Assembly: GCF_039542225.1 (NCBI RefSeq)
Contig: NZ_BAABHS010000014.1
Coordinates: 62,001-126,000, forward strand
Direction: 5' to 3'
Source of the DNA: Yinghuangia aomiensis
GTDB taxonomy: Bacteria; Actinomycetota; Actinomycetes; Streptomycetales; Streptomycetaceae
DNA: 64,000 bases
A program made the translations under genes and the position numbers. The notes under the pieces are model-generated. The model saw only the letters and a program-made list of their open reading frames with translations, ran no database searches and had not been told where the DNA came from. Numbering within the stretch: position 1 is the first letter of the stretch; each line of letters begins with the position of its first letter. Positions 51,400-60,244 of the stretch are shown here, one piece after another.

Positions 51400-52104
51400 G
51401 CGACCTTTTGGCGGCGTATGGGGCGCTTCGGTGCCCAACACCTTCCGAACGAGCGGCGGATTCTGCGTGTCGACGACGATCACCACGAGCTTGGTCTGCG
51501 AGATCCCGGGGAACGCGGGCTTGACCCGGCGGATCTCGGGGAACGCCGCGGCCAGCTTCTTCGCGGCGGCTTCCTGGCCCGTCGGGTAATAGGCGGTGGT
51601 CGCCGGGACGTTGCCGTGGAAGGCCCCGGTGCCGGTCACCCGCCACCCGCCCGCGCCCAGCTTCTGCACGAGCGCGCGGGCCGCTGTCGGAGTGCGGCCT
51701 TGGTCGAGCACCACCACGTCGCCGGACTTCGCGGCGGACTGCGGGGCTGCCGGTGCGGAGGCGGCGGCCGCGGCGGGCGCCTCCGCGGGTCCCGCGGCGG
51801 CCACGGCGCTCGCGGCCGGCCCGGGGCCGAGGCGGGCGCTCGGATCGCCCGGGGTATGGCCGAACCCGGCGACAAGGCCGCCGACCAGCAGGGCCACCCC
51901 CAGCACCGCGACCGCCGACGACCCGACCGGGCCGAAGCGTTCCAGCGGTCCCGGCGGCGGTTCCGCGTCGGGGGCCTCGAGGTGGTCGGGCCGGTGCCAC
52001 ACCCCGGCGTCCTGTCCGAAGCCGGGGAACCCGTGGAATGCCGTACCCGGGTCGGTGAGGTCCGCGGGGCGGCGGCGGTTCCGGCGGGCGGGACGGGGGC
52101 GCAT
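51397..52104 (-). CDS. LytR C-terminal-domain membrane protein
   Basis: The 235-residue protein has a basic N-tail, one membrane helix (SSAVAVLGVALLVGGLVAGF), an Ala/Pro-rich linker and a C-terminal LytR_C domain (DVVVLDQGRTPTAARALVQK, HGNVPATTAYYPTGQEAAAK, QTKLVVIVVDTQNPPLV). Such single-pass proteins with an extracytoplasmic LytR_C domain are common in actinobacteria; a cell-envelope role is likely but undefined. It is downstream of the DUF3263 gene on the same strand (28 bp), and otsB follows. Confidence 0.82.
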   Translation of the reverse strand: MRPRPARRNRRRPADLTDPGTAFHGFPGFGQDAGVWHRPDHLEAPDAEPPPGPLERFGPVGSSAVAVLGVALLVGGLVAGFGHTPGDPSARLGPGPAASAVAAAGPAEAPAAAAASAPAAPQSAAKSGDVVVLDQGRTPTAARALVQKLGAGGWRVTGTGAFHGNVPATTAYYPTGQEAAAKKLAAAFPEIRRVKPAFPGISQTKLVVIVVDTQNPPLVRKVLGTEAPHTPPKGR

Positions 52105-52132
52105 GGGCGGTCTCCGGCTGTCTGAGTGGGCG

Positions 52133-52531
52133 TCAGCTCCCGGGCCGGGACACCGCCGACCGGGCCCGCTGCCGCGCTTCGCGCAACCGGCGCAGCCGCT
52201 GGACCAGGACCGGGTCGTGCCGCAGGGCTTCGGGACGGTCGAGCAGGGCGTTGAGCGCCTGGTAGTAGCGGGTCGGCGAGCAGCCGAACCGGTCGCGCAC
52301 CGCGCGTTCCTTGGCGCCCGCGTGCTTCCACCACTGGCGTTCGAATTCGAGGATGTCCAGCTCGCGGTCCGACAGCTCACCGCCGGCCGGGGCCGTTTCC
52401 GCGGGCGCCGGGGACGGCGCCGGGACGGCGGGGCGGCCCGGGCCGGACGGCGGCGGGGCGGCCGCGGCGTCGTCGAGCCCGGGTATGCGGGCGGTCGCGG
52501 CCGGCTGTCCGGCGGTGTTCCGATCGGTCAT
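52133..52531 (-). CDS. DUF3263 protein
   Basis: The 132-residue protein has a Pro/Ala-rich N-terminal half and a conserved C-terminal helical domain: LSDRELDILEFERQWWKHAG, AKERAVRDRFGCSPTRYYQA, LNALLDRPEALRHDPVLVQR. That is the actinobacterial DUF3263 family and resembles a helix-turn-helix DNA-binding fold. It is paired with the LytR_C gene downstream, a conserved arrangement. The function is unknown. ATG 52531 follows GGAGGGG. Confidence 0.85.
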   Translation of the reverse strand: MTDRNTAGQPAATARIPGLDDAAAAPPPSGPGRPAVPAPSPAPAETAPAGGELSDRELDILEFERQWWKHAGAKERAVRDRFGCSPTRYYQALNALLDRPEALRHDPVLVQRLRRLREARQRARSAVSRPGS

Positions 52532-52795
52532 GCTGCCCCTCCGAGCCTCGCGCGCCTCGCCGCCGAGGCCTGTCTTTCCGGGCGCCATTCTGCCGGGCCG
52601 CACCGACGCAGCCGGGGACCGCCACCGTGGTGGGCCGGAGAAATCATCCGATTCACCCGGCTGCGCAGGGGTTCGGGGGTGAAGCGCCGGTTGTCCACGG
52701 CGCTGACAGCCTGTCAACGTACGGCCGAAAGTCCAGACACCACGCCGCCCGTTCCCGCCCCCGCGCCGCGGGCGCGCCGCGTATCGTCGCCAGAC

Positions 52796-53137
52796 ATGTC
52801 GACTTTTGCCGTTCACATCCCCGACGCGGAACTCGAAGCCGATCCGCTCGACCCGTCCCTCATCGTGTCCGGGACCCCCGAGGTCACCGGCAAGGTGCTG
52901 TGGGAGTCCGAGGACGGCAAGATCCTCCGCGGGATCTGGCAGATCACCCCGGGCGTGGTGACCGACACCGAGGCGAACGAGATGTTCGTCGTGGTCAGCG
53001 GCCGCGCGACCATCGAGGTCGAGGGTGGCGAGACGATCGAGGTCGGCCCCGGCGACGCGTGCGTGCTCGAAGAGGGCGCGAAGACCCGCTGGACCATCCA
53101 CGAGACGCTGCGCAAGGCGTACGTCATCCAGCTCTGA
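52796..53137 (+). CDS. Cupin-domain protein
   Basis: The 113-residue single-domain cupin (DUF861-like) reads GKVLWESEDGKILRGIWQIT, NEMFVVVSGRATIEVEGGET, EVGPGDACVLEEGAKTRWTI. The usual His ligands of cupin motif 1 are mostly absent, so metal-dependent catalysis is doubtful; it may be a sensor or a ureidoglycine-hydrolase-like enzyme. TATCGT lies eight bases before the ATG and no ribosome site is seen. It is convergent with the binding-protein gene. Confidence 0.8.
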   Translation: MSTFAVHIPDAELEADPLDPSLIVSGTPEVTGKVLWESEDGKILRGIWQITPGVVTDTEANEMFVVVSGRATIEVEGGETIEVGPGDACVLEEGAKTRWTIHETLRKAYVIQL

Positions 53138-53215
53138 CCAGGTCCGGACGCTGCCGGCCGTTTCCATCCGTGCACGGCACGGTGGGATCGGCCGACAGCG
53201 TCCGCTCCGGTGCCG

Positions 53216-54859
53216 CTACGCGCTGAGCCCGATGCGGTCCCAGTGGATCAACCCGTCGTTGAAGAGTTGAAGGCCGGCGACCTTGGACGTCGACAAGGCC
53301 GCGGCGACCGCCTCCTGGTACACCCAGAACGGCATGTCCCGGTTCACCTGGAGCTGGACGCGGGTGTACGCCTCCCGGCGGGCCGCGGTGTCGGTGGTGC
53401 GGCGGGCCTCGTCCAGCGCCGCGTTGACCGCCGGGCTGTTGTAGCCGGACAGGTTGGCGAAGCTCGCGGCGTTGAGGACGTCGTAGACACCCGGTTCAGG
53501 GTCGTCGATCCACTGCTGTCCGACTGCCGCGTTCCAGGCGCCGGAGCCCTTCCGCACCGTCCCGATGTATGTGGGGACGTCGACCTCCCGGATGCTCATC
53601 GAAACACCGCGGTAGGCAGCGAGCTTGGCCTGCATGTACTGCGCGACCGCCACCGTGGTCGGCGCCGCCGGCGTCACGTAGGTGAATTCCAAGGGCTTGG
53701 CACCGTTGCCGGTCACCTCGTCGAACAGCTGCGCGGCCTGCGCGCCGTCGTTCTCCGGCGCGGCGATCTGGTTGTTGGCCAGCGGCGACGACGAGCTGAA
53801 GATGCCCTTGGCCGGAGTGCCCGCGCCTTTGTAGAACTTGTCGTTGATCTCCGAGCCGCTCAACGCCAGCGCGACGGCCCGGCGGGCCCGTGGGTCGGCA
53901 AACGGACCGGTCGCGGTGTTGAACAGCACCATCGCACCGCCGTTGAGCCGCAGTTCCTGGACATCAAGGCCGTGGTCGCGGGCAAGCGCCAGGTTCTTGG
54001 GATCGACGGTGACGGTCAGGTCCGCGTCGGTGCCCAGCCCCTTGACCGCGTGTTCGATGTCGAGTTCCGGCTTGATGATCAGTTCGTCGAGATACGGCAG
54101 CCCTTTGTCCTTCTCCCAGTAATCCGGGTTGCGGACGTAGACCTGGCGGCCTTTCGGCCCCTTGGTCCATTCCTTGAGCAGGAACGGCCCGGCGCCGACC
54201 GGCTTGTCGCGCGCCGTCCCGGCGCCGTCCAGGGTCTTGGGCGCGGCGATGAAGGACAGGTTGCGGGCCACGATGCGGTCGAAGTTCGCATTGGCCTGCC
54301 CCAGCGTGATGTGCAGGACGAGGGGATCGGCGGGATCGACGTCGAGGGCTTTGATGTTGAGTACGGCCATCGTCTGGAACGACTTGTTCGCGGGGAGCTT
54401 GTGCCATTGCCAGTTGGCCGCCACCGCCGCCGCGTCGTACGGCGTGCCGTCGCTGAACTTCACGCCCGGCCGGATCCGCAGCACCCAGGCCGCGCCTTCG
54501 CGTTCGGGTACGAGGCTTTCGGCGATGTTCGGCTGGACCGTGCCGGTGCCCGGATCGGTCCACAGCAGATTGTCGTAGACGGCGGCCAGCCGCTGGCCGT
54601 CGGCGACGTTCGCGAACATCGTCTGCGTGGGGTCGAAACTGGCCGCGTCGCCCGGCAGGCTCAGGGTCAGCGAGCCGCCCTTGCGCGGCGTGTCCGCCGG
54701 CGTCGGGGATCCTCCGCCGGACGCGCAGCCGCTGACGAGAATGCCGACGGCCGCGGCCACCGCGACGAGCCGCCCGCGGCGCGGTCGTGCGCCCCGGCCG
54801 TGTCTCGAGAATGGGGGGAGTACGCGCGAAATGCGAGTCAATGCAGGGCCAACCTTCAC
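53216..54859 (-). CDS. Peptide/oligopeptide-type ABC substrate-binding lipoprotein (SBP_bac_5), solitary
   Basis: The 547-residue lipoprotein has the signal RRGRLVAVAAAVGILVSGC (lipobox VSGC). Family 5 binding-protein features are GGSLTLSLPGDAASFDPTQT, LRIRPGVKFSDGTPYDAAAV and ARRAVALALSGSEINDKFYK. It would deliver peptides or similar ligands to an importer. No permease or ATPase gene lies beside it, which is unusual; partners must be elsewhere. The neighbouring genes are a cupin and the 55-kb regulatory locus. Confidence 0.88.
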   Translation of the reverse strand: MKVGPALTRISRVLPPFSRHGRGARPRRGRLVAVAAAVGILVSGCASGGGSPTPADTPRKGGSLTLSLPGDAASFDPTQTMFANVADGQRLAAVYDNLLWTDPGTGTVQPNIAESLVPEREGAAWVLRIRPGVKFSDGTPYDAAAVAANWQWHKLPANKSFQTMAVLNIKALDVDPADPLVLHITLGQANANFDRIVARNLSFIAAPKTLDGAGTARDKPVGAGPFLLKEWTKGPKGRQVYVRNPDYWEKDKGLPYLDELIIKPELDIEHAVKGLGTDADLTVTVDPKNLALARDHGLDVQELRLNGGAMVLFNTATGPFADPRARRAVALALSGSEINDKFYKGAGTPAKGIFSSSSPLANNQIAAPENDGAQAAQLFDEVTGNGAKPLEFTYVTPAAPTTVAVAQYMQAKLAAYRGVSMSIREVDVPTYIGTVRKGSGAWNAAVGQQWIDDPEPGVYDVLNAASFANLSGYNSPAVNAALDEARRTTDTAARREAYTRVQLQVNRDMPFWVYQEAVAAALSTSKVAGLQLFNDGLIHWDRIGLSA

Positions 54860-55179
54860 CTGATGGGCCGCGCCCGCGTCAACGGGCGGCTGTGGTACGC
54901 GGATCCGGGGCCGGTGCGGCTTCCGTCGGGGGGTGGTCGGCCGCTTCCGGTCGGGGTGGTGTGTGGTGCGGCGTGCTGTCCGTGCTTATCCGCGAGCCTT
55001 GGGACGGAAGGCCGTCGACAACGGTGGTGCCGGTGCGATTCCGCGGACGCGAAGCACCGGGTGGTCGAGGCGGTACGACCATCCGGTGGGACTCCGTTGC
55101 GGTGCGGTCTTTCTACCGCCCGGTGCAGGCGGGTTCCCCTCGCGCGCGGCCTACCCTGCGGGCTCTGGACAACCGGAGG
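54860..55179. other. Noncoding interval downstream of the 107-residue gene
   Basis: No gene is supported. A 10-codon frame (MTSGCPEPAG) starts at an ATG overlapping the stop of the 107-residue gene. It is in the position of the 50-residue gene of the integrative element, but no similarity remains. The rest is high-GC sequence upstream of the binding-lipoprotein gene and probably holds its promoter. Confidence 0.4.
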
Positions 55180-55503
55180 TCATCGCCGCTTCGGTGCCGG
55201 AATCCTGCGGACCTTCGCGGACTCGATCAGGTAGGGGAACCCGTCGCCGTCGGGACGGACTTGGAGGATCCAATCGGGCCCGCCGGCAGGTTTCGCCACC
55301 ATGACCACCCGGCCCGCCGGGCGGTACACGAAGCCGTCGCGGGTCGCGACCCAGTCGCCGACGGCGAACGGCGCGCCGGTCCGGTGGGGCTGCGTCGGCT
55401 CGCCGCGGAGCCTGCGGAGCACGGCGGTTCGGGCGCGGACCTGGCTGGGCTGGAGCACCACGATGTCGCCGTCCCGGTCCCAGGCGAACGCCGCGGCCTT
55501 CAC
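55180..55503 (-). CDS. Small beta-rich protein, intact paralogue of the element's frameshifted gene
   Basis: The 107-residue protein reads AAAFAWDRDGDIVVLQPSQV, PFAVGDWVATRDGFVYRPAG, RVVMVAKPAGGPDWILQVRP, GDGFPYLIESAKVRRIPAPK. The alternation suggests a small SH3-like or OB-like beta barrel. It is about two-thirds identical by eye to the broken copy at 34793-35118. The function is unknown. Its ATG overlaps the stop of the upstream 68-residue gene by four bases. Confidence 0.72.
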   Translation of the reverse strand: MKAAAFAWDRDGDIVVLQPSQVRARTAVLRRLRGEPTQPHRTGAPFAVGDWVATRDGFVYRPAGRVVMVAKPAGGPDWILQVRPDGDGFPYLIESAKVRRIPAPKRR

Positions 55504-55706
55504 GCGCGCTCCCGGATCCAGTCGGCGAGCCGGGCGGCGACGTTGAGCGATACGGGACCGACGTCAACGCCCACTGACCCGTCGGCGAGCAACCGGGGCT
55601 CGATTCCCGGGAGTTCGAATCCGGCCATCCGGAAAGCCGCGTGCAGGTCACGCACCGTCCCGGTCGCCGGACCTGCGGGATACCGGCGCCTGCTCGTCTC
55701 GCCCAT
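55500..55706 (-). CDS. Small hypothetical protein of the DUF397/XRE locus
   Basis: The 68-residue protein (TVRDLHAAFRMAGFELPGIE, RLLADGSVGVDVGPVSLNVA, ARLADWIRERA) appears to be a compact alpha/beta domain. No family is recognised. It is transcribed divergently from the XRE regulator and coupled to the 107-residue gene, so these small genes are likely co-regulated by that regulator. Confidence 0.62.
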   Translation of the reverse strand: MGETSRRRYPAGPATGTVRDLHAAFRMAGFELPGIEPRLLADGSVGVDVGPVSLNVAARLADWIRERA

Positions 55707-55846
55707 GCCCTACCTGCCGTCCAATCGGTCAACCGCACTGTCACCGTGTGTATCTCGACCGTGGCGCAGCGCGGCTACTCTCGTAAGGCATGCCTTCCTG
55801 AAACGTGGAGGTTTCAGGGGAAATGATCTTGGCCGAGGGGGAATTC

Positions 55847-56788
55847 GTGCCAAACGTGAAACCGGTCGACTCGTTGGCCGCGTTGTTCGGGCGCCGCGTG
55901 CGGCTGCTGCGCGAGGCGCGCGGCTGGACGCAGGAGAAGTTGGGCGAGGAGGTGCGCGTCCACAGCACGCGGATCACGCAGATCGAACGAGCGCGGGGGC
56001 ACCGGCCGACCCGAGAGCTGGCCCAAGCCCTGGACGATGCCTTGGGCGCCGACGGATGGCTCGTGGACCTGTGGGAGCACCTGATCAAGCAGGCGTTCCC
56101 GGACTGGTCACAGGAATACTTCGACAGGGCCGGGCGCGCCCTGGAGATCCGTCAGTACCTGGCGCACGCCGTGCCCGGTCTGCTTCAAACCGAGGATTAT
56201 GCAAGGGCGTTGCTCCGGGTATGGCCCTCGTGGACGAGCGAGGAGCAACTGGCGGAGCAGCTCATGCTTCGGATGGGTCGTCAGGAACGACTCCGGAAGC
56301 CGGATGCACCGAAGCTGGGGATCGTGCTGGACGAAGCGGTGATCCGTCGTCCTGTCGGAGGTCCTGAGGTCATGCGGCGACAGCTTGCACGGATTCGAGA
56401 CGCGGCAGATGATCCCCGAATCACCATGCAGGTGTTGTGTTTCGACCAGGGCGAACACGGGGCTATGGGTGGCTCGTTGACGCTTCTCTCCCTGCCTGGA
56501 GACGAACCCCTGGTTGCCTACACGGAAGGCGCCGACTATGGCCAACTCGTCGAAGACGCCACGGATGTTGCGCGCTATCAGACCACTTACGATCAGCTCC
56601 GGGCACTAGCCCTGCCCCCGAGCATGTCGCTCGACTTGATCGCACAAGCAATGGAGGACTTCAGCCGTGGACGTGTCCCGCCCCCGCCCCGAATCCCTCG
56701 CGTGGCGAAAGAGCAGCTACAGCAACCAAGCCGGCGGCGACTGCGTGGAGGTAGCCGACGGCTGCCCCGGTGTCGTCCCCGTCCGTGA
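55847..56788 (+). CDS. XRE-family regulator with C-terminal DUF5753 domain
   Basis: The 313-residue protein has an N-terminal helix-turn-helix (LFGRRVRLLREARGWTQEKL, STRITQIERARGHRPTRELA) and the DUF5753 domain (LEIRQYLAHAVPGLLQTEDY, RQERLRKPDAPKLGIVLDEA, LLSLPGDEPLVAYTEGADYG). In streptomycetes such proteins work with an adjacent DUF397 partner, as here. GTG 55847 follows GAGGGGGA; ATG 55823 and GTG 55805 are alternatives. The last 40 residues are Pro/Arg-rich and read through the DUF397 gene in another frame, so the natural end may lie earlier. Confidence 0.88.
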   Translation: MPNVKPVDSLAALFGRRVRLLREARGWTQEKLGEEVRVHSTRITQIERARGHRPTRELAQALDDALGADGWLVDLWEHLIKQAFPDWSQEYFDRAGRALEIRQYLAHAVPGLLQTEDYARALLRVWPSWTSEEQLAEQLMLRMGRQERLRKPDAPKLGIVLDEAVIRRPVGGPEVMRRQLARIRDAADDPRITMQVLCFDQGEHGAMGGSLTLLSLPGDEPLVAYTEGADYGQLVEDATDVARYQTTYDQLRALALPPSMSLDLIAQAMEDFSRGRVPPPPRIPRVAKEQLQQPSRRRLRGGSRRLPRCRPRP

Positions 56789-56879
56789 CAGCAAGGAGCC
56801 CGCGCGCGGCTTTCTCTCCGTCTCGACGTCCTCCTGGGCGACGATGACGGCCGCCCTCAAGTCGGCCGCCCGCGCATAA
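56667..56879 (+). CDS. DUF397 protein paired with the XRE regulator
   Basis: The 70-residue protein has the family core LAWRKSSYSNQAGGDCVEVA, VVPVRDSKEPARGFLSVSTS, WATMTAALKSA. It starts with GTG ten bases after GGAGG and overlaps the end of the XRE frame by 122 bp in another frame. The pair forms the usual XRE-DUF397 module. It is more complete than the element's DUF397 copy, which lacks the WRKSSYS start. Confidence 0.9.
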   Translation: MDVSRPRPESLAWRKSSYSNQAGGDCVEVADGCPGVVPVRDSKEPARGFLSVSTSSWATMTAALKSAARA

Positions 56880-56957
56880 GCCCGGGCCGGGCGAGGCGCT
56901 TCGGGGGCGCGCCTCGTCCGGCCCGTTTTCACCGCCCGGACGGTGGGCGGCAGTCCG

Positions 56958-57845
56958 TTACTTGATCGATCCTGCCGTCAGCCCCGACACCACGTGGCGT
57001 TCGATGTAGGCGAAGAGCACCACGACCGGGATGATCGCGACCAGCGAGCCGGCGAACATGTACTGCCACTGCACCTCGTAGGCGCCGCGGAAGCTGTTGA
57101 TGCCGACGGTCAGCGGCTGCTTCTTCGGGGTGGTGATCAAGGTCAGCGCGACCACGAACTCGTTCCACGCGGTGATGAACGCGAAGATCACCGCGGTCAC
57201 GATGCCGGGCATCGCCAGCGGCAGCGTGACCCGGCGCAGCGCGCCGAAGCGCGACGCTCCGTCGATCATCGCGGCCTCTTCCAGTTCGACGGGGATCGAC
57301 GCGAAGTACGCGGTGAGGATCCACACGGCGAACGCCAGGTTGAACGCGCCGTTCACGATGACCAGCGCCCACACCGAGTCGAGCAGGTCCGCGTTGTAGA
57401 ACTCCCGGTACAGGCCGATCACCAGCGACGTCGGCTGGAACATCTGGGTCACCAGCACGAGCATCAGGAACGCGCCGCGTCCGCGGTAGCGGTGCCGGGC
57501 CGTGTAGTACGCGGCGGGCAGGGCCACCGCGATGACCACCACGGTGGACAGTGCGGCGACGAGCAGCGACACCTGGAGGTTGTGGCCGAGCTGGGAGTCC
57601 CGCCACACGTTCACGAAGTTCGACCACTCGAACTTCGAGGGCAGGTAGCCCGCTTCGGTGAGTTCCTCGCTGGGGCGCAGCGCGCCGAGGAACATTTCCA
57701 CGTACGGGAAGAGGAACAGCAGCGCGATCGCCCACGCCGCTATGGCGACCAGCCACTTGCGGTATCCGGGGGAACGGCGACGCGGCGGGGCGGGGGCGGC
57801 CGGCGGTTCGACGCGCACGTCCTCGGCGACGACGGTGTCCGCCAT
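56958..57845 (-). CDS. Carbohydrate ABC transporter permease (MalG-like)
   Basis: The 295-residue protein has six membrane helices and the EAA loop SIPVELEEAAMIDGASRFGA that contacts the ATPase. A Pro/Ala-rich N-tail precedes WLVAIAAWAIALLFLFPYVE. It fits the second permease of CUT1-type sugar importers. Its start lies one base after the stop of the upstream permease. No ATPase gene is in the cluster; streptomycete sugar importers commonly share MsiK. Confidence 0.93.
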   Translation of the reverse strand: MADTVVAEDVRVEPPAAPAPPRRRSPGYRKWLVAIAAWAIALLFLFPYVEMFLGALRPSEELTEAGYLPSKFEWSNFVNVWRDSQLGHNLQVSLLVAALSTVVVIAVALPAAYYTARHRYRGRGAFLMLVLVTQMFQPTSLVIGLYREFYNADLLDSVWALVIVNGAFNLAFAVWILTAYFASIPVELEEAAMIDGASRFGALRRVTLPLAMPGIVTAVIFAFITAWNEFVVALTLITTPKKQPLTVGINSFRGAYEVQWQYMFAGSLVAIIPVVVLFAYIERHVVSGLTAGSIK

Positions 57846-57846
57846 G

Positions 57847-58806
57847 TCAGTCCGCCTCCTTGGTCGTCCAGCGGTTGACCCCGAGGTAGACCAGCACCAG
57901 GACGATGAGGATCCCGAAGTTCACCACCGACAGCGCGGCGCTTTCGCCGATGTCGGCCGCTTTGAGCTTGTACATGAACGTCGTCGTGGTGTCGGTCTCG
58001 TAGCCGGGACCGCCGCCGGTCATCGCCCAGATGATGGGGAACGAGTTGAAGACGTTGATGAGGTTGATGACGACGGCGACGAGGATCGCCGGGCGCAGCA
58101 GCGGCAGCGTCACGGACAGGTAGGTGCGCCACTTGGAGGCGCCGTCCACGCGCGCGGCTTCGTACACCTCGGCGGGGACGGTCTGGAGGCCGGCGAGCAG
58201 CGTGTACGTGGTGAACGGCAGGGACACGAACACCGCGACGCCCATCATCCACGGGAAGGCGGTGGCCGGTTTCCCGAGCCAGTCCTTGCCCTGGTCGATG
58301 ATGTGCAGGTCGACCAGCAGGGTGTTCATCACGCCGTAGCTGTGGTGCAGCATCCAGCGGAACACCAGCGCGGTCATGAAGACCGACGCGGCCCACGGCA
58401 CGATGAGCGCCCAGCGGGCGACCCGGCGGCCGGGGAAGTGCTGGTTGAACAGCTGGGCGAGGGCCAGTGACAGGACGATGGTGACGCCGACCACGACGAC
58501 CACCCACATGACGGTGTTCCACAGCACGTGGGTGAAGTCGGGTTCGTCGAACAGCTTTTTGTAGTTGTCGGTGCCGTTGGAGCCTTTGACGACGCCGCTG
58601 CGGCGGATGCGCAGGAACGAGCTGCGCACCATCTCGTACACGGGCCACAGCACGACGAGCACGATGAGCAGGACCGCGGGGGCGATCCACGGGACGGGGC
58701 CGAGCGCCCGGCGCAGCCGGACGGGCAGGGGGCGGCGGGATCGGGCGGCCGCCCGGTCCGCCGCGGAGGCGTCCCGCGGCGGGGACGGTGGCGCGGTCTC
58801 GCGCAC
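57847..58806 (-). CDS. Carbohydrate ABC transporter permease (MalF-like)
   Basis: The 319-residue permease has helices WIAPAVLLIVLVVLWPVYEM through VNFGILIVLVLVYLGVNRWT and the EAA loop TVPAEVYEAARVDGASKWRT. It pairs with the downstream MalG-like subunit. GTG 58806 (VRETAPPSPP) follows GGGAGGAG at six bases; longer sequence upstream is not needed. It lies 127 bp after the binding-protein gene in the same operon. Confidence 0.93.
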   Translation of the reverse strand: MRETAPPSPPRDASAADRAAARSRRPLPVRLRRALGPVPWIAPAVLLIVLVVLWPVYEMVRSSFLRIRRSGVVKGSNGTDNYKKLFDEPDFTHVLWNTVMWVVVVVGVTIVLSLALAQLFNQHFPGRRVARWALIVPWAASVFMTALVFRWMLHHSYGVMNTLLVDLHIIDQGKDWLGKPATAFPWMMGVAVFVSLPFTTYTLLAGLQTVPAEVYEAARVDGASKWRTYLSVTLPLLRPAILVAVVINLINVFNSFPIIWAMTGGGPGYETDTTTTFMYKLKAADIGESAALSVVNFGILIVLVLVYLGVNRWTTKEAD

Positions 58807-58933
58807 GGTGGTCTCCTCCCTCGGTCGGAGGGTGGTCGGCCGGGGCCGCCGCCGTCCCGCCGCGGTCCGGGCGGCGGGGTGGGCGACGGCCCCGGTCAGG
58901 GTCCGGCAGGCCGGCATTCGGACGTCGCGGCGG

Positions 58934-60244
58934 CTACTTCTGCTGCTGGACGGCGGCTTCGGCTTCCTTCTGGAGCTGGTCCAGGACGTCCTTCGGCGAC
59001 TTGCCGGAGACGGCGAGGCCGAGCTGCTCCTTGATCTTCGGCGAGAGGACGTCCCACGCGGTGTCGTTCAGCGGGTAGAACTTCGCCTTGGGCAGCAGGT
59101 CGATGTACGGCTTGAGCGGGGCGTTGGCCGGGTCGGCGACCATCTTGGCCATGACCGACTTGGTGACCGGCGCGAACGAGTTCTCCTGCTGGAACTTCAG
59201 GGAGTTCTCGGTGTTGAAGGCGACGTCGAGGAAGGCCTTGATCTGGTCCTTCTTGCCGTTCTTCTTGAACGCCATGACCCAGTCGCAGACGCCGAGGGTC
59301 TCGGTGAGCGGGCCGGTCTTGCCCGGGATGGCCGCGGTGCCGTAGTTGAGGTTCGGGTACTTGGACTTGATCTGGGTCAGCATCGTCGGGTTGCTGTTCA
59401 CCATGCCGACGTTGCCGCCGTAGAAGTCCGTGTAGACCTCTTTGCGGTCCTTGGTGCCCGGGTTGGGCTCGGTGAGGCCGGTCTTGACGAGGTTGTCGTT
59501 GATCCACGCCATGGTGTCGACGTTGGCCTGGCTGTTGACCGTGTACTTGTCACCGGTCTTGTAGCCGCCGCCGTTGCCGAGCATCCAGTTCATGAACTCG
59601 CCCTGGGCCTCCTCCTTGCCGAGCGGCAGGCCGAAGGGGGTGGCGACGCCGGCCGCCTTGAGCTTCTCGGCGTCGGCCTTGAGTTCGTCCCAGGTCTTCG
59701 GCGGCTCGGCGATGCCGGCCTTGGCGAAGAGGTCCTTGTTGTAGATCAGCTGGCGGGTGCTGGAGGTGAACGGAATTCCGTACTGCTTTCCGTTGACCGT
59801 GGCCGCCGGCAGGAACGAGTCGATGAAGTCCGCGCGCGTGGTGTCCGACATGACTTCGTCGACCGGGTAGAGGAGGTCGTCCGCGACCTTGTCCGCATAT
59901 CCGCCGGTCTGCAGGATGTCCGGCAACTGGTTGTTCTGGACCATGGTCTGGACTTGCTTGTCGATGTCGTCCCAGTTGATCACCTGGAGGTCGACCTTGA
60001 TCCCCGGGTATTTCGCGTTGAAATTCCCGATCACACCGTTCCAGTACTTCTGCGTGCTGCCGTCGCCGCTGCCGTAGTCGGCCACGACGAGCTTGATCGT
60101 GCCGTCCTTGGGGGCGCTGCCGCCGCCTCCGCCGGGCGCGGACGCGTTGGTGTCGTCCGTCTTGTCGTCGCTGCTGCCGCACGCCGTGAGCATCATCGTC
60201 GCGGACAGGCCGATTGCCGCCGCCGCCATGAGCTTCCGCTTCAC
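58934..60244 (-). CDS. Sugar ABC transporter substrate-binding lipoprotein
   Basis: The 436-residue family 1 binding protein has lipoprotein signal KRKLMAAAAIGLSATMMLTA and lipobox Cys at residue 22, a Gly/Ser/Asp linker, then TIKLVVADYGSGDGSTQKYW, QLPDILQTGGYADKVADDLL, and EPPKTWDELKADAEKLKAAG. It binds a sugar outside the membrane for the two permeases downstream. The neighbouring SIS, ROK and NagA genes suggest an amino sugar or its oligomer. GTG 60244 follows AGGTGG. Confidence 0.93.
   Translation of the reverse strand: MKRKLMAAAAIGLSATMMLTACGSSDDKTDDTNASAPGGGGGSAPKDGTIKLVVADYGSGDGSTQKYWNGVIGNFNAKYPGIKVDLQVINWDDIDKQVQTMVQNNQLPDILQTGGYADKVADDLLYPVDEVMSDTTRADFIDSFLPAATVNGKQYGIPFTSSTRQLIYNKDLFAKAGIAEPPKTWDELKADAEKLKAAGVATPFGLPLGKEEAQGEFMNWMLGNGGGYKTGDKYTVNSQANVDTMAWINDNLVKTGLTEPNPGTKDRKEVYTDFYGGNVGMVNSNPTMLTQIKSKYPNLNYGTAAIPGKTGPLTETLGVCDWVMAFKKNGKKDQIKAFLDVAFNTENSLKFQQENSFAPVTKSVMAKMVADPANAPLKPYIDLLPKAKFYPLNDTAWDVLSPKIKEQLGLAVSGKSPKDVLDQLQKEAEAAVQQQK

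Noticed and set aside
54787..56367. 526-codon plus-strand frame
   Set aside because: Crosses two minus-strand genes and the XRE start in a different phase; low-complexity translation.
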